Positions 48,901 to 63,646 of a stretch of DNA of 64,000 nt are shown here, piece after piece. The stretch comes from Balanoglossus misakiensis (Eukaryota; Hemichordata). The first letter of the stretch is position 1, and each line of letters begins with the position of its first letter. Where the stretch lies: NCBI GenBank assembly GCA_040954595.2, contig CM082584.2:1860001-1924000 (forward strand). Direction: 5' to 3'. Made by a program: the position numbers and the translations under genes. Under the pieces are notes generated by a model. That model saw only the letters and a list, made by a program, of their open reading frames with translations. It had not been told where the DNA came from and searched no databases.

Positions 48901-50925
48901 ATCCCATTCAATGTCACCATTGCATATGCAATGTCAAAGTACAGTGCTTTCCGCCACGTATTAACCCAGGGATTTACAGACAACTTTAAATCCCCCTGTA
49001 GGCATTTTATACCCATGTCAAAGTGCAGAGCTTGCATCACTATCTACCCTGATGCATAATCAACCTTGCTTCGCCATTTACCCTGATGCAAAGAATCAGA
49101 TTCAATGTCATCGTTGCATTAGCAATGTCAAAGTACAGTGCTTTTGGACACGTATTAACCCAGGGATTTACAGACAACTGTAAATCCCCCTGTAGGCATT
49201 TTATACCCATGTCAAAGTGAAGTGTTTGCAACACTATCTACCCTGATGCATCATAAAGCTTGCTACGCCATTTACCCTGATGCAAAGAATCAGATTCAAT
49301 GTCATCATTGCATTAGCAATGTCAAAGTACAGTGCTTTTCGACACGAATTAACCCACAGATTTTTCAACAACCTGAAATCCCCATATGCATTTAATACCC
49401 ATGTCAAAGTGAAGTGTTTGCATCACTATCTACCCTGATGCATCATAAAGCTTGCTACGCCATTTACCCTGATGCAAAGAATCAGATTCAATGTCATCGT
49501 TACATTAGCAATGTCAAAGTACAGTGCTTTTGGACACGTATTAACCCAGGGATTTATCATCAACTTGAAATCCCCATATGCATTTAATACCCATGTCAAA
49601 TTGAAGCGATTGCATCACTATCTACCCTGATGCATCATCAACCTTGCTTCACCATTTGCCCTGATGCAAAGAATCAGATTCAATGTCATCGTTGCATTAG
49701 CAATGTCAAATTAGAGTGCTTTTGGCCACGTATTAACCTATGGATTTACATTTAACATTAAATACCCATGTGAAAGTGCAGAGTTTGCATCACCATCTAC
49801 TCCGATGCATCATTGAGCTTGCTTCGCCATTTGCCCTAATGCAAAGAATCCCATTCAATGTCACCATTGCATATGCAATGTCCAAGTACAGTGCTTTCCG
49901 CCACGTATTAACCCAGGGATTTACAGACAACTTTAAATCCCCCAGTAGGCATTTTATACCCATGTCAAAGTGCAGAGCTGGCATCACTATCTACCCTGAT
50001 GCATCATCAACCTTGCTTCGCCATTTACCCTGATGCAAAGAATCAGATTCAATGTCATCGTTGCATTAGCAATGTCAAAGTACAGTGCTTTCCGCCACGT
50101 ATTAACCCAGGGATTTACAGACAACTTTAAATCCCCCAGTAGGCATTTTATACCCATGTCAAAGTGCAGAGCTTGCATCACTATCTACCCTGATGCATCA
50201 TCAACCTTGCTTCGCCATTTACCCTGATGCAAAGAATCAGATTCAATGTCATCGTTGCATTAGCAATGTCAAAGTACAGTGCTTTTGGACACGTATTAAC
50301 CCAGGGATTTACAGACAACTTTAAATCCCCCTGTAGGCATTTTACACCCATGTCAAAGTAAAGTGTTTGCATCACTATCTACCCTGATGCATCATAAAGC
50401 TTGCTACGCCATTTACCCTGATGCAAAGAATCAGATTCAATGTCATCATTGCATTAGCAATGTCAAAGGACAGTGCTTTTCGACACGTATTAACCCACAG
50501 ATTTTTCAACAACCTGAAATCCCCATATGCATTTAATACCCATGTCAAAGTGAAGTGTTTGCATCACTATCTACCCTGATGCATCATTAAGCTTGCTACG
50601 CCATTTACCCTGATGCAAAGAATCATATTCAATGTCATCGTTACATTAGCAATGTCAAAGTACAGTGCTTTTGGACACGTATTAACCCAGGGATTTATCA
50701 TCAACTTGAAATCCCCATATGCATTTAATACCCATGTCAAAGTGAAGTGATTGCATCAATATCTACCTTGATGCATCATCAACCTTGCTTCGCCATTTGC
50801 CCTGATGCAAAGAATCCGATTCAATGTCATCGTTGCATTAGCAATGTCAAATTAGAGTGCTTTTGGCCACGTATTAACCTATGGATTTACATTTAACATT
50901 AAATACCCATGTGAAAGTGCAGAGT
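39897..50925. repeat. 11,029-bp higher-order block, copy 2
   Basis: Directly adjacent, same-orientation copy of 28,868-39,896. At the borders 28,868, 39,897 and 50,926 the same 29 bases follow (starting TTGCATCACCATCTACTCTG), after which 28,897 and 39,926 read AAAG and 50,955 reads TGAG. That is the pattern expected if one recombination inside this 29-bp homology made the duplication. Confidence 0.9.
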
Positions 50926-52060
50926 TTGCATCACCATCTACTCTGATGCATCATTGAGCTTGCTTCGCCATTTGCCCTAATGCAAAGAATCCCATTCAAT
51001 GTCACCATTGCATATGCAATGTCAAAGTACAGTGCTTTCCGCCACGTATTAACCCAGGGATTTACAGACAACTTTAAATCCCCCTGTAGGCATTTTATAC
51101 CCATGTCAAAGTGCAGAGCTTGCATCACTATCTACCCTGATGCATAATCAACCTTGCTTCGCCATTTACCCTGATGCAAAGAATCAGATTCAATGTCATC
51201 GTTGCATTAGCAATGTCAAAGTACAGTGCTTTTGGACACGTATTAACCCAGGGATTTACAGACAACTGTAAATCCCCCTGTAGGCATTTTATACCCATGT
51301 CAAAGTGAAGTGTTTGCAACACTATCTACCCTGATGCATCATAAAGCTTGCTACGCCATTTACCCTGATGCAAAGAATCAGATTCAATGTCATCATTGCA
51401 TTAGCAATGTCAAAGTACAGTGCTTTTCGACACGAATTAACCCACAGATTTTTCAACAACCTGAAATCCCCATATGCATTTAATACCCATGTCAAAGTGA
51501 AGTGTTTGCATCACTATCTACCCTGATGCATCATAAAGCTTGCTACGCCATTTACCCTGATGCAAAGAATCAGATTCAATGTCATCGTTACATTAGCAAT
51601 GTCAAAGTACAGTGCTTTTGGACACGTATTAACCCAGGGATTTATCATCAACTTGAAATCCCCATATGCATTTAATACCCATGTCAAATTGAAGCGATTG
51701 CATCACTATCTACCCTGATGCATCATCAACCTTGCTTCACCATTTGCCCTGATGCAAAGAATCAGATTCAATGTCATCGTTGCATTAGCAATGTCAAATT
51801 AGAGTGCTTTTGGCCACGTATTAACCTATGGATTTACATTTAACATTAAATACCCATGTGAAAGTGCAGAGTTTGCATCACCATCTACTCCGATGCATCA
51901 TTGAGCTTGCTTCGCCATTTGCCCAAATGCAAAGAATCCCATTCAATGTCACCATTGCATATGCAATGTCCAAGTACAGTGCTTTCCGCCACGTATTAAC
52001 CCAGGGATTTACAGACAACTTTAAATCCCCCAGTAGGCATTTTATACCCATGTCAAAGTG
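50926..52060. repeat. Continuation of the 2,088-bp repeat beyond the 11-kb blocks
   Basis: 50,931, 51,128 and 51,828 match 48,843, 49,040 and 49,740 at an offset of 2,088. The match weakens near 52,060, where a GAGCTGGCATC monomer is replaced by GAGCTTGCATC. Confidence 0.7.
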
Positions 52061-53579
52061 CAGAGCTTGCATCACTATCTACCCTGATGCATCATCAACC
52101 TTGCTTCGCCATTTACCCTGATGCAAAGAATCAGATTCAATGTCATCGTTGCATTAGCAATGTCAAAGTACAGTGCTTTTGGACACGTATTAACCCAGGG
52201 ATTTACAGACAACTTTAAATCCCCCTGTAGGCATTTTATACCCATGTTAAAGTGAAGTGATTGCATCACTATCTACCCTGATGCATCATAAAGCTTGCTA
52301 CGCCATTTACCCTGATGCAAAGAATCAGATTCAATGTCATAGTTGCATTAGCAATGTCAAAGTACAGTGCTTTTGGACACGTATTAACCCAGGGATTTAT
52401 CATCAACTTGAAATCCCCATATGCATTAAATACCAATGTCAAAGTGAAGTGATTGCATCACTATCTACCCTGATGCATCATCAACCTTGCTTCGCCATTT
52501 GCCCTGATGCAAAGAATCAGATTCAATGTCATCGTTCCATTAGCAATGTCAAATTAGAGTGCTTTTGGCCACGTATTAACCTATGGATTTACATTTAACA
52601 TTAAATACCCATGTGAAAGTGCAGAGTTTGCATCACCATCTACTCTGATGCATCATTGAGCTTGCTTCGCCATTTGCCCTAATGCAAAGAATCCCATTCA
52701 ATGTCACCATTGCATATGCAATGTCAAAGTACAGTGCTTTCAGCCACGTATTAACCCAGGGATTTACAGACAACTTTAAATCCCCCTGTAGGCATTTTAT
52801 ACACATGTCAAAGTGCAGAGCTTGCATCACTATCTACCCTGATGCATCATCAACCTTGCTTCCCCATTTACCCTGATGCAAAGAATCAGATTCAATGTCA
52901 TCGCTGCATTAGCAATGTCAAAGTACAGTGTTTTTGGACACGTATTAACCCAGGGATTTACAGACAACTTTAAATCCCCCTGTAGGCATTTTATACCCAT
53001 GTCAAAGTGAAGTGTTCGCATCACTATCTACCCTGATGCGTCATAAAGCTTGCTACGCTATTTACCCTGATGCAAAGAATCAGATTCAATGTCATCGTTG
53101 CATTAGCAATGTCAAAGTACAGTGCTTTTGGACACGTATTAACCCACAGATTTTTCAACAACCTGAAATCCCCATATGCATTTAATACCCATGACAAAGT
53201 GAAGTGTTTGCATCACTATCTGCCCTGATGCATCATAAAGCTTGCTACGCCATTTACCCTGATGCAAAGAATCAGATTCAATGTCATCGTTGCATTAGCA
53301 ATGTCAAAGTACAGTGCTTTTGGACACGTATTAACCCAGGGATTTATCATCAACTTGAAATCCCCATATGCATTTAATACCAATGTCAAAGTGAAGTGAT
53401 TGCATAACTATCTACCCTGATGCATCATCAACCTTGCTTCGCCATTTGCCCTGATGCAAAGAATCAGATTCAATGTCATCGTTCCATTAGCAATGTCAAA
53501 TTAGAGTGCTTTTGGCCACGTATTAACCTATGGATTTACATTTAACATTAAATACCCATGTGAAAGTGCACAGTTTGCA

Positions 53580-56500
53580 TCACCATCTACTCTGATGCAT
53601 CATTGAGCTTGCTTCGCCATTTGCCCTAATGCAAAGAATCCCATTCAATGTCACCATTGCATATGCAATGTCAAAGTACAGTGCTATCCGCCACGTATTA
53701 ACCCAGGGATTTACAGACAACTTTAAATCCCCCTGTAGGCATTTTATACCCATGTCAAAGTGCAGAGCTTGCACCACTATCTACCCTGATGCATCATCAA
53801 CCTTGCTTCGCCATTTACCCTGATGCAAAGAATCAGATTCAATGTCATCGTTGCATTAGCAATGTCAAAGTACGGTGCTTTTGGACACGTATTAACCCAG
53901 GGATTTACAGACAACTTTAAATTCCCCTGTAGGCATTTTATACCCATGTCAAAGTGAAGTGTTTGCATCACTATCTACCCTGATGCATCATAAAGCTTGC
54001 TACGCCATTTACCCTGATGCAAAGAATCTGATTCAATGTCATCGTTGCATTAGCAATGTCAAAGTACAGTGCTTTTGGACACGTATTAACCCAGGGATTT
54101 ATCATCAACTTGAAATCCCCATATGCATTTAATACCAATGTCAAAGTGAAGTGATTGCATAACTATCTACCCTGATGCATCATCAACCTTGCTTCGCCAT
54201 TTGCCCTGATGCAAAGAATCAGATTCAATGTCATCGTTCCATTAGCAATGTCAAATTAGAGTGCTTTTGGCCACGTATTAACCTATGGATTTACATTTAA
54301 CATTAAATACCCATGTGAAAGTGCACAGTTTGCATCACCATCTACTCTGATGCATCATTGAGCTTGCTTCGCCATTTGCCCTAATGCAAAGAATCCCATT
54401 CAATGTCACCATTGCATATGCAATGTCAAAGTACAGTGCTATCCGCCACGTATTAACCCAGGGATTTACAGACAACTTTAAATCCCCCTGTAGGCATTTT
54501 ATACCCATGTCAAAGTGCAGAGCTTGCATCACTATCTACCCTGATGCATCATCAACCTTGCTTCGCCATTTACCCTGATGCAAAGAATCAGATTCAATGT
54601 CATCGTTGCATTAGCAATGTCAAAGTACGGTGCTTTTGGACACGTATTAACCCAGGGATTTACAGACAACTTTAAATTCCCCTGTAGGCATTTTATACCC
54701 CTATGTCAAAGTGAAGTGTTTGCATCACTATCTACCCTGATGCATCATAAAGCTTGCTACGCCATTTACCCTGATGCAAAGAATCAGATTCAATGTCATC
54801 ATTGCATTAGCAATGTCAAAGTACAGTGCTTTTCCACATGTATTAACCCACAGATTTTTCAACAACCTGAAATCCCCATATGCATTTAATACCCATGTCA
54901 AAGTGAACTGTTTGCATCACTATCTACCCTGATGCATCATAAAGCTTGCTACGCCATTTACCCTGATGCAAAGAATCAGATTCAATGTCATCATTGCATT
55001 AGCAATGTCAAAGTACAGTGCTTTTCGACACGTATTAACCCACAGATTTTTCAACAACCTGAAATCCCCATATGCATTTAATACCCATGTCAAAGTGAAG
55101 TGATTGCATCACTATCTACCCTGATGCATCATCAACCTTGCTTCGCCATTTGCCCTGATGCAAAGAATCAGATTCAACGTCATCGTTCCATTAGCAATGT
55201 CAAATTAGAGTGCTTTTGGCCACGTATTAACCTATGGATTTACATTTAACATTAAATACCCATGTGAAAGTGCACAGTTTGCATCACCATCTACTCTGAT
55301 GCATCATTGAGCTTGCTTCGCCATTTGCCCTAATGCAAAGAATCCCATTCAATGTCACCATTGCATATGCAATGTCAAAGTACAGTGCTATCCGCCACGT
55401 ATTAACCCAGGGATTTACAGACAACTTTAAATCCCCCTGTAGGCATTTTATACCCATGTCAAAGTGCAGAGCTTGCATCACTATCTACCCTGATGCATCA
55501 TCAACCTTGCTTCGCCATTTACCCTGATGCAAAGAATCAGATTCAATGTCATCGTTGCATTAGCAATGTCAAAGTACAGTGCTTTTGGACACGTATTAAC
55601 CCAGGGATTTACAGACAACTTTAAATCCCCCTGTAGGCATTTTATACCCATGTCAAAGTGAAGTGTTTGCATCACTATCTACCCTGATGCATCATAAACC
55701 TTGCTATGCCATTTACCCTGATGCAAAGAATCATATTCAATGTCATCGTTACATTAGCAATGTCAAAGTACATTGCTTTTGGACACGTATTAACCCAGGG
55801 ATTTATCATCAACTTGAAATCCCCATATGCATTTAATACCCATGTCAAAGTGAAGTGATTGCATCACTATCTACCCTGATGCATCATCAACCTTGCTTCG
55901 CCATTTGCCCTGATGCAAAGAATCAGATTCAATGTCATCGTTGCATTAGCAATGTCAAATTAGAGTGCTTTTGGCCACGTATTAACCTATGGATTTACAT
56001 TTAACATTAAATACCCATGTGAAAGTGCAGAGTTTGCATCACCATCTACTCTGATGCATAATTGAGCTTGCTTCGCCATTTGCCCTAATGCAAAGAATCC
56101 CATTCAATGTCACCATTGCATATGCAATGTCAAAGTACAGTGCTTTCCGCCACATATTAACCCAGGGATTTACAGACAACTTTAAATCCCCCTGTAGGCA
56201 TTTTATACCCATGTCAAAGTGCAGAGCTTGCATCACTATCTACCCTGATGCATAATCAACCTTGCTTCGCCATTTACCCTGATGCAAAGAATCAGATTCA
56301 ATGTCATCGTTGCATTAGCAATGTCAAAGTACAGTGCTTTTGGACACGTATTAACCCACAGATTTTTCAACAACCTGAAATCCCCATATGCATTTAATAC
56401 CCATGTCAAAGTGAAGTGTTTGCATCACTATCTACCCTGATGCATCATAAAGCTTGCTACGCCATTTACCCTGATGCAAAGAATCAGATTCAATGTCATC

Positions 56501-57183
56501 GTTGCATTAGCAATGTCAAAGTACAGTGCTTTTGGACACGTATTAACCCAGGGATTTATCATCAACTTGAAATCCCCATATGCATTTAATACCAATGTCA
56601 AAGTGAAGTGATTGCATCACTATCTACCCTGATGCATCATCAACCTTGCTTCGCCATTTGCCCTGATGCAGAGAATCAGATTCAATGTCATCGTTCCATT
56701 AGCAATGTCAAATTACAGTGCTTTTGGCCACGTATTAACCTATGGATTTACATTTAACATTAAATACCCATGTGAAAGTGCAGAGTTTGCATCACCATCT
56801 ACTCTGATGCATCATTGAGCTTGCTTCGCCATTTGCCCTAATGCAAAGAATCCCATTCAATGTCACCATTGCATATGCAATGTCAAAGTACAGTGCTTTC
56901 CGCCACATATTAACCCAGGGATTTACAGACAACTTTAAATCCCCCTGTAGGCATTTTATACCCATGTCAAAGTGCAGAGCTTGCATCACTATCTACCCTG
57001 ATGCATCATCAACCTTGCTTCGCCATTTACCATGATGCAAAGAATCAGATTCAATGTCATCGCTGCATTAGCAATGTCAAAGTACAGTGTTTTTGGACAC
57101 GTATTAACCCAGGGATTTACAGACAACTTTAAATCCCCCTGTAGGCATTTTATACCCATGTCAAAGTGAAGTGTTTGCATCAC
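53580..57183. repeat. Four-monomer cassettes of 753-755 bp alternating with a 949-bp cassette
   Basis: Equivalent short-form boundaries occur at 53,580, 54,335, 55,284, 56,039 and 56,792, giving 755, 949, 755 and 753 bp. The first two cassettes share rare bases, such as GTACGGTGCTTTTGG near 53,872 and 54,625 and AAATTCCCCTGTAGG, so they are a recent pair. Confidence 0.8.
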
Positions 57184-58122
57184 TATCTACCCTGATGCAT
57201 CATAAAGCTTGCTATGCCATTTACCCTGATGCAAATAATCAGATTCAATGTCATCATTGCATTAGCAATGTCAAAGTACAGTGCTTTTCGACACGTATTA
57301 ACCCACAGATTTTTCAACAACCTGAAATCCCCATATGCATTTAATACCCATGTCAAAGTGAAGTGTTTGCATTACTATCTACCCTGATGCATCATAAAGC
57401 TTGCTACGCCATTTACCCTGATGCAAAGAATCAGATTCAATGTCATCGTTGCATTAGCAATGTCAAAGTACAGTGCTTTTGGACACGTATTAACCCACAG
57501 ATTTTTCAACAACCTGAAATCCCCATATGCATTTAATACCCATGTCAAAGTGAAGTGTTTACATTACTATCTACCCTGATGCATCATAAAGCTTTCTACG
57601 CCATTTACCCTGATGCAAAGAATCATAATCAATGTCATCGTTGCATTAGCAATGTCAAAGTACAGTGCTTTTGGACACGTATTAACCCACTGATTTTTCA
57701 ACAACCTGAAATCCTCATATGCATTTAATACCCATGTCAAAGTGAAGTGTTTGCATTACTATCTACCCTGATGCATCATAAAGCTTGCTACGCCATATAC
57801 CCTGATGCAAAGAATCAGATTCAATGTCATCGTTGCATTAGCAATGTCAAATTATAGTGCGTTTGGACACGTATTAACCCAGGGATTTATCATCAACTTG
57901 AAATCCCCATATGCATTTAATACCAATGTCAAAGTGAAGTGATTGCATCACTATCTACTCTGATGCATCATAAACCTTGCTTCGCCATTTGCCATGATGC
58001 AAAGAATCAGATTCAATGTCATCGTTCCATTAGCAATGTCAAATTAGAGTGCTTTTGGCCACGTATTAACCTATGGATTTACATTTAACATTAAATACCC
58101 ATGTGAAAGTGCAGAGTTTGCA

Positions 58123-61100
58123 TCACCATCTACTCTGATGCATAATTGAGCTTGCTTCGCCATTTGCCCTAATGCAAAGAATCCCATTCAATGTCACCAT
58201 TGCATATGCAATGTCAAAGTACAGTGCTTTCCGCCACATATTAACCCAGGGATTTACAGACAACTTTAAATCCCCCTGTAGGCATTTTATACCCATGTCA
58301 AAGTGCAGAGCTTGCATCACTATCTACCCTGATGCATAATCAACCTTGCTTCGCCATTTACCCTGATGCAAAGAATCAGATTCAATGTCATCGTTGCATT
58401 AGCAATGTCAAAGTACAGTGCTTTTGGACACGTATTAACCCAGGGATTTACAGACAACTTTAAATCCCCCTGTAGGCATTTTATACACATGTCAAAGTGA
58501 AGGGCTTGCATCACTATCTATCCTGATGCATAATCAACCTTGCTTCGCCATTTACCCTGATGCAAAGAATCAGATTCAATGTCATCATTGCATTAGCAAT
58601 GTCAAAGTACAGTGCTTTTCGACACGTATTAACCCACAGATTTTTCAACAACCTGAAATCCCCATATGCATTTAATACCCATGTCAAAGTGAAGTGTTTG
58701 CATCACTATCTACCCTGATGCATCATAAAGCTTGCTACGCCATTTACCCTGATGCAAAGAATCCGATTCAATGTCATCGTTACATTAGCAATGTCAAAGT
58801 ACAGTGCTTTCCGCCACGTATTAACCCAGGGATTTACAGACAACTTTAAATCCCCCTGTAGGCATTTTATACCCATGTCAAAGTGCAGAGCTTGCATCAC
58901 TATCTACCCTGATGCATCATCAACCTTGCTTCGCCATTTACCCTGATGCAAAGAATCAGATTCAATGTCATCGCTGCATTAGCAATGTCAAAGTACTGTG
59001 TTTTTGGACACGTATTAACCCAGGGATTTACAGACAACTTTAAATCCCCCTGTAGGCATTTTATACCCATGTCAAAGTGAAGTGTTTGCTTCACTATCTA
59101 CCCTGATGCATCATAAAGCTTGCTACGCCATTTACCCTGATGCAAAGAATCAGATTCAATGTCATCATTGCATTAGCAATGTCAAAGTACAGTGCTTTTC
59201 GACACGTATTAACCCACAGATTTTTCAACAACCTGAAATCCCCATATGCATTTAATACCCATGTCAAAGTGAAGTGTTTGCATTACTATCTACCCTGATG
59301 CATCATAAAGCTTGCTACGCCATTTACCCTGATGCAAAGAATCAGATTCAATGTCATCGTTGCATTAGCAATGTCAAAGTACAGTGCTTTTGGACACGTA
59401 TTAACCCAGGGATTTATCATCAACTTGAAATCCCCATATGCATTTAATACCAATGTCAAAGTGAAGTGATTGCATCACTATCTACCCTGATGCATCATAA
59501 AGCTTTCTACGCCATTTACCCTGATGCAAAGAATCAGATTCAATGTCATCGTTGCATTAGCAATGTCAAAGTACAGTGCTTTTCGACACGTATTAACCCA
59601 CAGATTTTTCAACAACCTGAAATCCCCATATGCATTTAATACCCATGTCAAAGTGAAGTGTTTGCATTACTATCTACCCTGATGCATCATAAAGCTTTCT
59701 ACGCCATTTACCCTGATGCAAAGAATCAGATTCAATGTCATCATTGCATTAGCAATGTCAAAGTACAGTGCTTTTCGACACGTATTAACCCACAGATTTT
59801 TCAACAACCTGAAATCCCCATATGCATTTAATACCCATGTCAAAGTGAAGTGTTTGCATTACTATCTACCCTGATGCATCATAAAGCTTGCTACGCCATT
59901 TACCCTGATGCAAAGAATCAGATTCAATGTCATCGTTACATTAGCAATGTCAAAGTACAGTGCTTTTGGACACGTATTAACCCACAGATTTTTCAACAAC
60001 CTGAAATCCTCATATGCATTTAATACCCATGTCAAAGTGAAGTGTTTGCATTACTATCTACCCTGATGCATCATAAAGCTTGCTACGCCATATACCCTGA
60101 TGCAAAGAATCAGATTCAATGTCATCGTTGCATTAGCAATGTCAAATTATAGTGCTTTTGGACACGTATTAACCCAGGGATTTATCATCAACTTGAAATC
60201 CCCATATGCATTTAATACCAATGTCAAAGTGAAGTGATTGCATCACTATCTACTCTGATGCATCATAAACCTTGCTTCGCCATTTGCCATGATGCAAAGA
60301 ATCAGATTCAATGTCATCGTTCCATTAGCAATGTCAAATTAGAGTGCTTTTGGCCACGTATTAACCTATGGATTTACATTTAACATTAAATACCCATGTG
60401 AAAGTGCAGAGTTTGCATCACCATCTACTCTGATGCATAATTGAGCTTGCTTCGCCATTTGCCCTAATGCAAAGAATCCCATTCAATGTCACCATTGCAT
60501 ATGCAATGTCAAAGTACAGTGCTTTCCGCCACATATTAACCCAGGGATTTACAGACAACTTTAAATCCCCCTGTAGGCATTTTATACCCATGTCAAAGTG
60601 CAGAGCTTGCATTACTATCTACCCTGATGCATAATCAACCTTGCTTCGCCATTTACCCTGATGCAAAGAATCAGATTCAATGTCATCGTTGCATTAGCAA
60701 TGTCAAAGTACAGTGCTTTTGGACACGTATTAACCCAGGGATTTACAGACAACTTTAAATCCCCCTGTAGGCATTTTATACACATGTCAAAGTGAAGGGC
60801 TTGCATCACTATCTACCCTGATGCATAATCAACCTTGCTTCGCCATTTACCCTGATGCAAAGAATCAGATTCAATGTCATCATTGCATTAGCAATGTCAA
60901 AGTACAGTGCTTTTCGACACGTATTAACCCACAGATTTTTCAACAACCTGAAATCCCCATATGCATTTAATACCCATGTCAAAGTGAAGTGTTTGCATCA
61001 CTATCTACCCTGATGCATCATAAAGCTTGCTACGCCATTTACCCTGATGCAAAGAATCCGATTCAATGTCATCGTTACATTAGCAATGTCAAAGTACAGT

Positions 61101-63646
61101 GCTTTTGGACACGTATTAACCCAGGGATTTATCATCAACTTGAAATCCCCATATGCATTTAATACCCATGTCAAAGTGAAGTGATTGCATCACTATCTAC
61201 CCTGATGCATCATCAACCTTGCTTCGCCATTTGCCCAGATGCAAAGAATCAGATTCAATGTCATTGTTGCATTAGCAATGTCAAATTAGAGTGCTTTTGG
61301 CCACGTATTAACCTATGGATTTACATTTAACATTAAATACCCATGTGAAAGTGCAGAGTTTGCATCACCATCTACCCTGATGCATAATTGAGCTTGCTTC
61401 GCCATTTGCCCTAATGCAAAGAATCCCATTCAATGTCACCATTGCATATGCAATGTCAAAGTACAGTGCTTTCCGCCACATATTAACCCAGGGATTTACA
61501 GACAACTTTAAATCCCCCTGTAGGCATTTTATACCCATGTCAAAGTGCAGAGCTTGCATCACTATCTACCCTGATGCATAATCAACCTTGCTTCGCCATT
61601 TACCCTGATGCAAAGAATCAGATTCAATGTCATCGTTGCATTAGCAATGTCAAAGTACAGTGCTTTTGGACACGTATTAACCCAGGGATTTACAGACAAC
61701 TTTAAATCCCCCTGTATGCATTTTATACACATGTCAAAGTGAAGGGCTTGCATCACTATCTACCCTGATGCATAATCAACCTTGCTTCGCCATTTACCCT
61801 GATGCAAAGAATCAGATTCAATGTCATCATTGCATTAGCAATGTCAAAGTACAGTGCTTTTCGACACGTATTAACCCACAGATTTTTCAACAACCTGAAA
61901 TCCCCATATGCATTTAATACCCATGTCAAAGTGAAGTGTTTGCATCACTATCTACCCTGATGCATCATAAAGCTTGCTACGCCATTTACCCTGATGCAAA
62001 GAATCAGATTCAATGTCATCGTTACATTAGCAATGTCAAAGTACAGTGCTTTTGGACACGTATTAACCCAGGGATTTATCATCAACTTGAAATCCCCATA
62101 TGCATTTAATACCCATGTCAAAGTGAAGTGATTGCATCACTATCTACCCTGATGCATCATCAACCTTGCTTCGCCATTTGCCCAGATGCAAAGAATCAGA
62201 TTCAATGTCATCGTTGCATTAGCAATGTCAAATTAGAGTGCTTTTGGCCACGTATTAACCTATGGATTTACATTTAACATTAAATACCCATGTGAAAGTG
62301 CAGAGTTTGCATCACCATCTACTCTGATGCATCATTGAGCTTGCTTCGCCATTTGCCCTAATGCAAAGAATCCCATTCAATGTCACCATTGCATATGCAA
62401 TGTCAAAGTACAGTGCTTTCAGCCACGTATTAACCCAGGGATTTACAGACAACTTTAAATCCCCCTGTAGGCATTTTATACCCATGTCAAAGTGAAGTGT
62501 TTGCATCACTATCTACCCTGATGCGTCATAAAGCTTGCTACGCCATTTACCCTGATGCAAAGAATCAGATTCAATGTCATCGTTGCATTAGCAATGTCAA
62601 AGTACAGTGCTTTTGGACACGTATTAACCCACAGATTTTTCAACAACCTGAAATCCCCATATGCATTTAATACCCATGTCAAAGTGAAGTGTTTGCATCA
62701 CTATCTACCCTGATGCATCATAAAGCTTGCTACGCCATATACCCTGATGCAAAGAATCAGATTCAATGTCATCGTTGCATTAGCAATGTCAAAGTACAGT
62801 GCTTTTGGACATGTATTAACCCAGGGATTTATCATCATCTTGAAATCCCCATATGCATTTAATACCAATGTCAAAGTGAAGTGATTGCATCACTATCTAC
62901 CCTGATGCATCATAAAGCTTGCTACGCCATATACCCTGATGCAAAGAATCAGATTCAATGTCATCGTTGCATTAGCAATGTCAAAGTACAGTGCTTTTGG
63001 ACATGTATTAACCCAGGGATTTATCATCATCTTGAAATCCCCATATGCATTTAATACCAATGTCAAAGTGAAGTGATTGCATCACTATCTACCCTGATGC
63101 AATATAAAGCTTGCTACGCCATTTACCCTGATGCAAAGAAACAGATTCAATGTCATCGTTACATTAGCAATGTCAAAGTACAGTGCTTTTGGACACGTAT
63201 TAACCCAGGGATTTATCATCAACTTGAAATCCCCATATGCATTTAATACCCATGTCAAAGTTAAGTGATTGCATCACTATCTACCCTGATGCATCATCAA
63301 CCTTGCTTCGCCATTTGCCCTGATGCAAAGAATCAGATTCAATGTCATCGTTCCATTAGCAATGTCAAATTAGAGTGCTTTTGGCCACGTATTAACCTAT
63401 GGATTTATATTTAACATTAAATACCCATGTGAAAGTGCAGAGTTTGCATCACCATCTACTCTGATGCATCATTGAGCTTGCTTCGCCATTTGCCCTAATG
63501 CAAAGAATCCCATTCAATGTCACCATTGCATATGCAATGTCAAAGTACAGTGCTTTCAGCCACGTATTAACCCAGGGATTTACAGACAACTTTAAATCCC
63601 CCTGTAGGCATTTTATACCCATGTCAAAGTGAAGTGTTTGCATCAC
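58123..63646. repeat. Right-hand set of cassettes (947, 1,137 and 2,295 bp)
   Basis: The boundary monomer recurs at 58,123, 60,418, 61,365, 62,312 and 63,449, spacings of 2,295, 947, 947 and 1,137 bp. Cassettes starting at 58,123, 60,418 and 61,365 share diagnostic changes, for example CGCCACATATTAACCC and GATGCATAATTGAGC, marking a subfamily local to this part of the array. Confidence 0.75.
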
